This document shows positions 60,649 to 64,000 of a stretch of DNA of 64,000 bases, piece after piece (the first letter of the stretch is position 1; each line of letters begins with the position of its first letter). A model generated the notes under the pieces. That model had not been told where the DNA came from, searched no databases, and saw only the letters and a program-made list of their open reading frames with translations. The translations under genes were made by a program, and so were the position numbers. The DNA is from Pseudoflavonifractor phocaeensis (GTDB lineage Bacteria; Bacillota; Clostridia; Oscillospirales; Oscillospiraceae), in NCBI RefSeq assembly GCF_021531815.1, contig NZ_JADYUM010000013.1:1-64000 (forward strand), given 5' to 3'.

Positions 60649-62139
60649 ATGGCACAGATCATCATACAAAACCTCTCCTTCACCTATGAGGGAGATCATA
60701 CGCCGGTGTTTCAGGGGCTAGACCTCCGGCTGGACACCAACTGGAAGCTGGGACTGGTGGGGCGGAACGGCCGGGGTAAGACCACCCTGCTCCGCCTGCT
60801 GGCGGGGGAGCTGGAGGGGACGGGGACCATACGCTGTCCCGAGCCGGCATCCTATTTTCCCATCCCAGTGTCCCGGCCGGACCGTCCGGTCCTCCAGGTC
60901 CTGCTGGAGGAGAACCTCGGCCTGGAGGAGTGGCAGCTGGTCCGGGAGCTGAACCGGCTGGGTCTGGACGAAGCGCTCCTGGAGCGGCCCTTTTCCACCC
61001 TCAGCGGCGGGGAGCAGACCCGGGCGCAGTTGGCCGCCCTCTTTGCATCGGAGGGCTGCTATCCCATGGTGGACGAGCCCACCAACCATTTGGACGGACC
61101 GGGCCGGGACCAGGTGGCCCGGTACCTCCGGTCATTGGACCGGGGATTCCTGCTGGTGTCCCATGACCGGGCTTTCTTAGACGGCTGCGTGGACCACATT
61201 CTGGCGCTGAATCCCTCGGGACCGGAGCTGGTCCGGGGGGACTTTTCCACCTGGTTCCGGGAGAAGGAGGCCAGGGACCGAGGAGAACAGGCCCGGAACG
61301 AGAAGCTGAAGGGTGAGGTGCGGCGGCTGGAGGAGGCCGCCAGGGCCAGGAAGCAGAAGGCGGACGCCGTGGAGCGTGCCAAGACGGGGATCTCATCCCA
61401 GGGGATCGTCAAGCACGGTCTGCGCCCTTACCTGGGGGAGAAGTCACGGAAGGGACAGCAGCAGCGGCTGAACATAGAGCGCCGGGCGGAGCGGGCCATC
61501 CGGGAAAAGTCCGCGCTGCTGCGGGACGTGGAGACGGCGGACAGCTTGAAGCTGACTCCGGCCCGACACTACAGCCAACGGCTGGCCGAGGGAAAAGAAC
61601 TGAGTATTTTCTATGAAAACAGAGTTATATGCAAGGATATTACCTTTACAATAGAGCAGGGGGAGCGCGTCTGCCTGGAGGGGCCCAACGGCAGCGGCAA
61701 GACCAGCCTCCTACGCCTGGTCCTGGGGGAGGAGGTCCCCCAAAGCGGGACCCTGCGGCTAGCCCCGGGGCTGGACCTCTCCTATGTCCCTCAGAAAGCG
61801 GACCATCTGACCGGAAGCCTTTTGGACTGGGCGGATGAACAGGGGATCGACTTGACACAGTTTCTGACCGTTTTAAGAAAGCTGGACTTTTCCCGGGCAC
61901 TCTTTGACCGGGATATGGAGGGCTACAGCGCCGGGCAGAAGAAGAAGGTCCTCCTGGCCGCCGGCCTGTGCCGCAGCGCCCACCTCTACGTGTGGGACGA
62001 GCCGCTGAACTACATCGACCTGTTTTCCCGGATGCAGATCGAGGAGCTGATCCTGGAGCACCGGCCCACGCTGCTGTTCGTGGAGCACGACCAAGTGTTT
62101 CGGGAGAAGATCGCCACCAAGTATATTGCGCTGCCATAG
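60649..62139 (+). CDS. ABC-F family ribosomal protection protein (Lsa/Vga-like)
   Basis: 496 residues with two ABC domains and no membrane segment. NBD1: Walker A GRNGRGKTT near residue 40, signature TLSGGEQTRAQLA and Walker B MVDEPTNHLD. NBD2: Walker A GPNGSGKTS near residue 350, signature SAGQKKK near residue 430 and Walker B VWDEPLNYID. The linker between (about 195-290) is highly charged, as in target-protection ABC-F proteins that displace lincosamides, streptogramins A or pleuromutilins from the ribosome. Pro-Leu-Asn-Tyr in NBD2 is Lsa-like. ATG 60649 follows GGGGGGC. Expression is probably controlled by the leader upstream. Confidence 0.85.
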   Translation: MAQIIIQNLSFTYEGDHTPVFQGLDLRLDTNWKLGLVGRNGRGKTTLLRLLAGELEGTGTIRCPEPASYFPIPVSRPDRPVLQVLLEENLGLEEWQLVRELNRLGLDEALLERPFSTLSGGEQTRAQLAALFASEGCYPMVDEPTNHLDGPGRDQVARYLRSLDRGFLLVSHDRAFLDGCVDHILALNPSGPELVRGDFSTWFREKEARDRGEQARNEKLKGEVRRLEEAARARKQKADAVERAKTGISSQGIVKHGLRPYLGEKSRKGQQQRLNIERRAERAIREKSALLRDVETADSLKLTPARHYSQRLAEGKELSIFYENRVICKDITFTIEQGERVCLEGPNGSGKTSLLRLVLGEEVPQSGTLRLAPGLDLSYVPQKADHLTGSLLDWADEQGIDLTQFLTVLRKLDFSRALFDRDMEGYSAGQKKKVLLAAGLCRSAHLYVWDEPLNYIDLFSRMQIEELILEHRPTLLFVEHDQVFREKIATKYIALP

Positions 62140-62140
62140 G

Positions 62141-62174
62141 AAAAGGCCGCGGGCTAGTCAGCCCGCGGCCTTTT
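62141..62174. terminator. Bidirectional terminator between ABC-F and the deacylase gene
   Basis: A perfect 15-bp stem AAAAGGCCGCGGGCT/AGCCCGCGGCCTTTT with an AGTC loop has T-runs on both strands. Confidence 0.95.
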
Positions 62175-62192
62175 GTGAAAAGTATTTTACCT

Positions 62193-62669
62193 TTACAGTT
62201 CCTGCCAGCCTTTGCACACGTCGATCCAGCCCTTGGCGTGGGCGTACTCCTCCAGCTCGCCGCAGGTGAGCTGGATGGCGGAGTTGGAACTGCCGGCGGC
62301 GGGGAAGACCGTGTCGAACCGCTTCAGGGACACGTCCAGATAGGTCTCCACGCCGTCGGGGTTGGCGAAGGGGCACACGCCGCCGATGGCGTGGCCGGTG
62401 AACTGGGACACCTGCTCGGGGGTGAGCATCTTGGCCTTGGTGTGGAACATGGCCTTGTACTTGCTGTTGTCCACCTTGGCGTCGCCCGCGGCCGCGATGA
62501 GGACGCAGTGGTCCTCCACCAGGAAGGACAGGGTCTTGGCGATGCGGGCGGGGATGACCCCCACGGCCTGGGCGGCCAGCTCCACCGTGGCGCTGGAGAC
62601 GGGGAACTCCAGAATATCCCCCTCACGGCCCAGGGGGCGGAAATAGGCGCGGACCTTTTCAATCGACAT
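62193..62669 (-). CDS. YbaK/EbsC-type aminoacyl-tRNA deacylase
   Basis: 158 residues, the common size of single-domain YbaK/ProX/EbsC proteins, which hydrolyse mischarged tRNAs (such as Cys- or Ala-tRNA-Pro). The family string KYKAMFHTKAKMLTPEQV near residue 70 and GHAIGGVCPFA near residue 92 are present, including the conserved Lys and His expected in the substrate pocket. It lies 3 bases after the thioesterase gene stop and shares its transcript. Confidence 0.85.
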   Translation of the reverse strand: MSIEKVRAYFRPLGREGDILEFPVSSATVELAAQAVGVIPARIAKTLSFLVEDHCVLIAAAGDAKVDNSKYKAMFHTKAKMLTPEQVSQFTGHAIGGVCPFANPDGVETYLDVSLKRFDTVFPAAGSSNSAIQLTCGELEEYAHAKGWIDVCKGWQEL

Positions 62670-62672
62670 GGC

Positions 62673-63065
62673 TCAGCCCTCCAGCTTCCGGGCGGCTTTG
62701 CCCAGGAACCGCTCATCGGTCACGGTGAACCGCTCGTGGGTGCCCTCGCCGATGAGGCCCTTCTCGTCGTAGGCGGAAACCTTGAACACGATGCGCTTGC
62801 CGTCCACGGCGGTGACCTCGCTCTCTGCCCAGACCTTCAGCCCAACGGGGGTGGCGGAGAGGTGGGAGATGCTCAGCTGGGTGCCCACGGTGCTCTCACC
62901 CTCGGCCAGGGCGGAGGCCACGGCGGTCCAGGCCGCCTGCTCCATCAGGGCGCACATCCAGGGAGTGGCAAAAACGGGCAGAGTGCCGGAGCCGGCGCTG
63001 ACGGCGGTGTTCTGGTCATTTACAACGGCCTCGGCGCGGCCCTTCATTCCAACAGTAACAGACAT
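62673..63065 (-). CDS. FlK-like acyl-CoA thioesterase (hotdog fold)
   Basis: 130 residues. The hotdog fold and residues correspond to the fluoroacetyl-CoA thioesterase family FlK: Thr in NTAVSAGSGT... region near residue 23, Glu in CALMEQAAW near residue 38 and His in SISHLSATP near residue 64. Members without the fluoroacetate context act as general short acyl-CoA thioesterases. ATG 63065 follows AAAGGAGG. It is the first gene of a two-gene minus-strand unit with the deacylase. A TACAAT box at 63098-63103 (minus) could be its -10. Confidence 0.72.
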   Translation of the reverse strand: MSVTVGMKGRAEAVVNDQNTAVSAGSGTLPVFATPWMCALMEQAAWTAVASALAEGESTVGTQLSISHLSATPVGLKVWAESEVTAVDGKRIVFKVSAYDEKGLIGEGTHERFTVTDERFLGKAARKLEG

Positions 63066-63144
63066 GATATGTCCTCCTTTGTACATGTTCGCGGAAAATT
63101 GTACTACACCCCGGGGAAAAAATCCAGTCCCAAGTCAAAAAAGC

Positions 63145-63156
63145 CTTCCCCCTGTG
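63145..63156. repeat. Fragment of a common intergenic repeat
   Basis: CTTCCCCCTGTG recurs exactly at 24004-24015. Here it sits in the AGCCTTCCCCCTGTGAGGGG context, an imperfect hairpin. The gap 63066-63239 otherwise holds no gene. Confidence 0.4.
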
Positions 63157-63239
63157 AGGGGGAGCCATGTCCGCCGATGCTTGACGGGAGAAAAAGGACG
63201 TTGCCCAACAGGTTTGAAAAGGCGGCTGCAGCGGAGGCT

Positions 63240-64000
63240 TTATCCTGCCGGCTGGGTCCGCGGCGCCCGCTCCCGGATGTTGTAGAGGGCGTTGAGCACC
63301 AGCCAGTTCTGGGGGAAGGGCCGCATCAGGTTCCAGTAGCCCACCCCGTACAGGCCGTACTCCCGGGCCAGGTCCAGCTTGGCCCGGATGCTCCGTGCGT
63401 CCTCAAACCAGACCTCGTGCTCCCGTCCCTCCCCGTCCACATAGCGGAACCAGGGGGCCTGGGCCTTGTCGTCGTACCGGATGGCGGCGTAGTGCCGGGC
63501 GGCCAGCTCCACGGCGTACTGGTTGGAGATGGAGGTGGCCTTATTCCCCTCCCGGAAGGGCAGAGGCCAGTCGTAGCCGTAATTGGGCACCCCCAGATAG
63601 ATCTTCTCCGGCGGGATCTCGGTGAGGGCGTAGTCCACCACCTGGCGGACGTTCCGGATGGGCGCCACCGCCATGGGCGGACCGTAGGTGTACCCCCACT
63701 CATAGGTCATGAGAAGGACGAAATCGGCGGCCTGGGACAGAAGCCGGTAGTCGTGTCCCTCGTAGAGCCGCCCGGGCTGGGCGGCGAAGACCTTGGGGGC
63801 CAGGGCCACGATGACGGGCATCCCCCAGGGCTCCAGGGCCTCCCGCAGGCGGGCTACGAACTGGGCGTAGGCCTGTGCGTCCTCCGCGTAGACGTACTCA
63901 AAGTCCACGTCCAACCCCTGGTAGCCCTTTTGGGACACAGTGTCCAGCAGCTGGGCGATGAGGTTGGCCTGGACCGCCGGGTCGTTGAGGAGGATGTGAG
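63240..64000 (-). CDS. Glycoside hydrolase family 18 (spore-wall N-acetylglucosaminidase-like), cut by window end
   Basis: The stop is at 63240 and the frame stays open to the right edge of the window, so about the last 253 residues are seen; the N-terminus lies outside. The GH18 catalytic motif DVDFE (GLDVDFEYV) is near the right end, and the string MTYEWGYTYGPPMA and C-terminal WYRYVD-like FRYVDGEGREHEVWFEDA are typical of YaaH/CwlL spore germination enzymes. These hydrolyse the spore cortex or peptidoglycan. Any LysM domain would be in the missing part. A GTG at 63938 is internal, not the start. Confidence 0.8.
   Translation of the reverse strand, partial: HILLNDPAVQANLIAQLLDTVSQKGYQGLDVDFEYVYAEDAQAYAQFVARLREALEPWGMPVIVALAPKVFAAQPGRLYEGHDYRLLSQAADFVLLMTYEWGYTYGPPMAVAPIRNVRQVVDYALTEIPPEKIYLGVPNYGYDWPLPFREGNKATSISNQYAVELAARHYAAIRYDDKAQAPWFRYVDGEGREHEVWFEDARSIRAKLDLAREYGLYGVGYWNLMRPFPQNWLVLNALYNIRERAPRTQPAG

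Overview
The window is a GC-rich stretch of a spore-forming, Gram-positive anaerobe. The gene content (Spo0A-type DNA-binding domain, SpoIVFA/SpoIVFB-like pair, YlmC/YmxH, YqfD, SleB-type and GH18 spore-wall hydrolases, AddAB, RqcH, Mini-RNase III), strong AGGAGG-type ribosome binding sites, frequent TTG/GTG starts and FprA/rubredoxin oxygen defence point to a gut Clostridia lineage, most likely Oscillospiraceae (Flavonifractor/Lawsonibacter/Intestinimonas-like). The family assignment is inference from gene content and base composition, not from a marker search.

Layout. 1-4.6 kb: end of yqfD, phoH, a zinc-ribbon protein, acyl-ACP thioesterase, guaB. 4.7-14.4 kb: addB and addA, separated by a Nif3-like protein, an alpha/beta hydrolase, a pyridoxamine kinase, a half-size EamA transporter and a MITE-like element. 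14.4-18.1 kb (minus): ylmC and a three-gene OpuC-type osmolyte importer whose second permease is fused to its binding protein. 18.5-23 kb: a glycosyltransferase, then (minus) a circularly permuted ATP-grasp gene joined out of frame to a transglutaminase remnant, rubredoxin and FprA. 23-27.3 kb: trmD, degV, an HD protein, and a riboswitch-controlled Na+-translocating decarboxylase beta subunit with a 42-residue gamma-like partner. 27.3-33 kb: a hairpin cluster, DUF6514, radical SAM, DUF951, mrnC, rqcH, a SleB-type hydrolase. 33.3-42.8 kb: the housekeeping run nusB, tsaD-like, xseA, xseB, ispA, dxs, tlyA, nadK, argR, recN, with start/stop overlaps at several junctions. 42.9-51 kb (minus): an NSS transporter, a HutH-like protein, a heterodimeric ABC exporter and a LysR regulator. 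51.4-58.5 kb: a visibly lower-GC island with an orphan Spo0A C-terminal domain, a LytTR response regulator, an Hpt protein, a lipoprotein fusing a solute-binding domain to a 5'-nucleotidase C-terminal domain, and a hybrid histidine kinase, ending in tRNA relics beside tRNA-Pro(CGG). 58.7-64 kb: SpoIVFA/SpoIVFB-like genes, an ABC-F protein with a leader peptide, a YbaK-type deacylase, an FlK-like thioesterase and a GH18 protein running off the end.

Main points to re-examine: (i) the HutH-like protein lacks exactly the three residues (Ala-Ser-Gly) that form the MIO electrophile; (ii) the island encodes an apparently complete phosphorelay built around a novel binding-protein/5'-nucleotidase-C lipoprotein, with the kinase apparently lacking a normal start codon (ACG in the ideal position); (iii) an out-of-frame junction has fused the halves of an ATP-grasp/alpha-E/transglutaminase operon; (iv) a yybP-ykoY-like leader precedes a sodium-pump subunit; (v) an ABC-F gene has a leader-peptide attenuator. 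No CRISPR array, complete insertion sequence or rRNA was seen.
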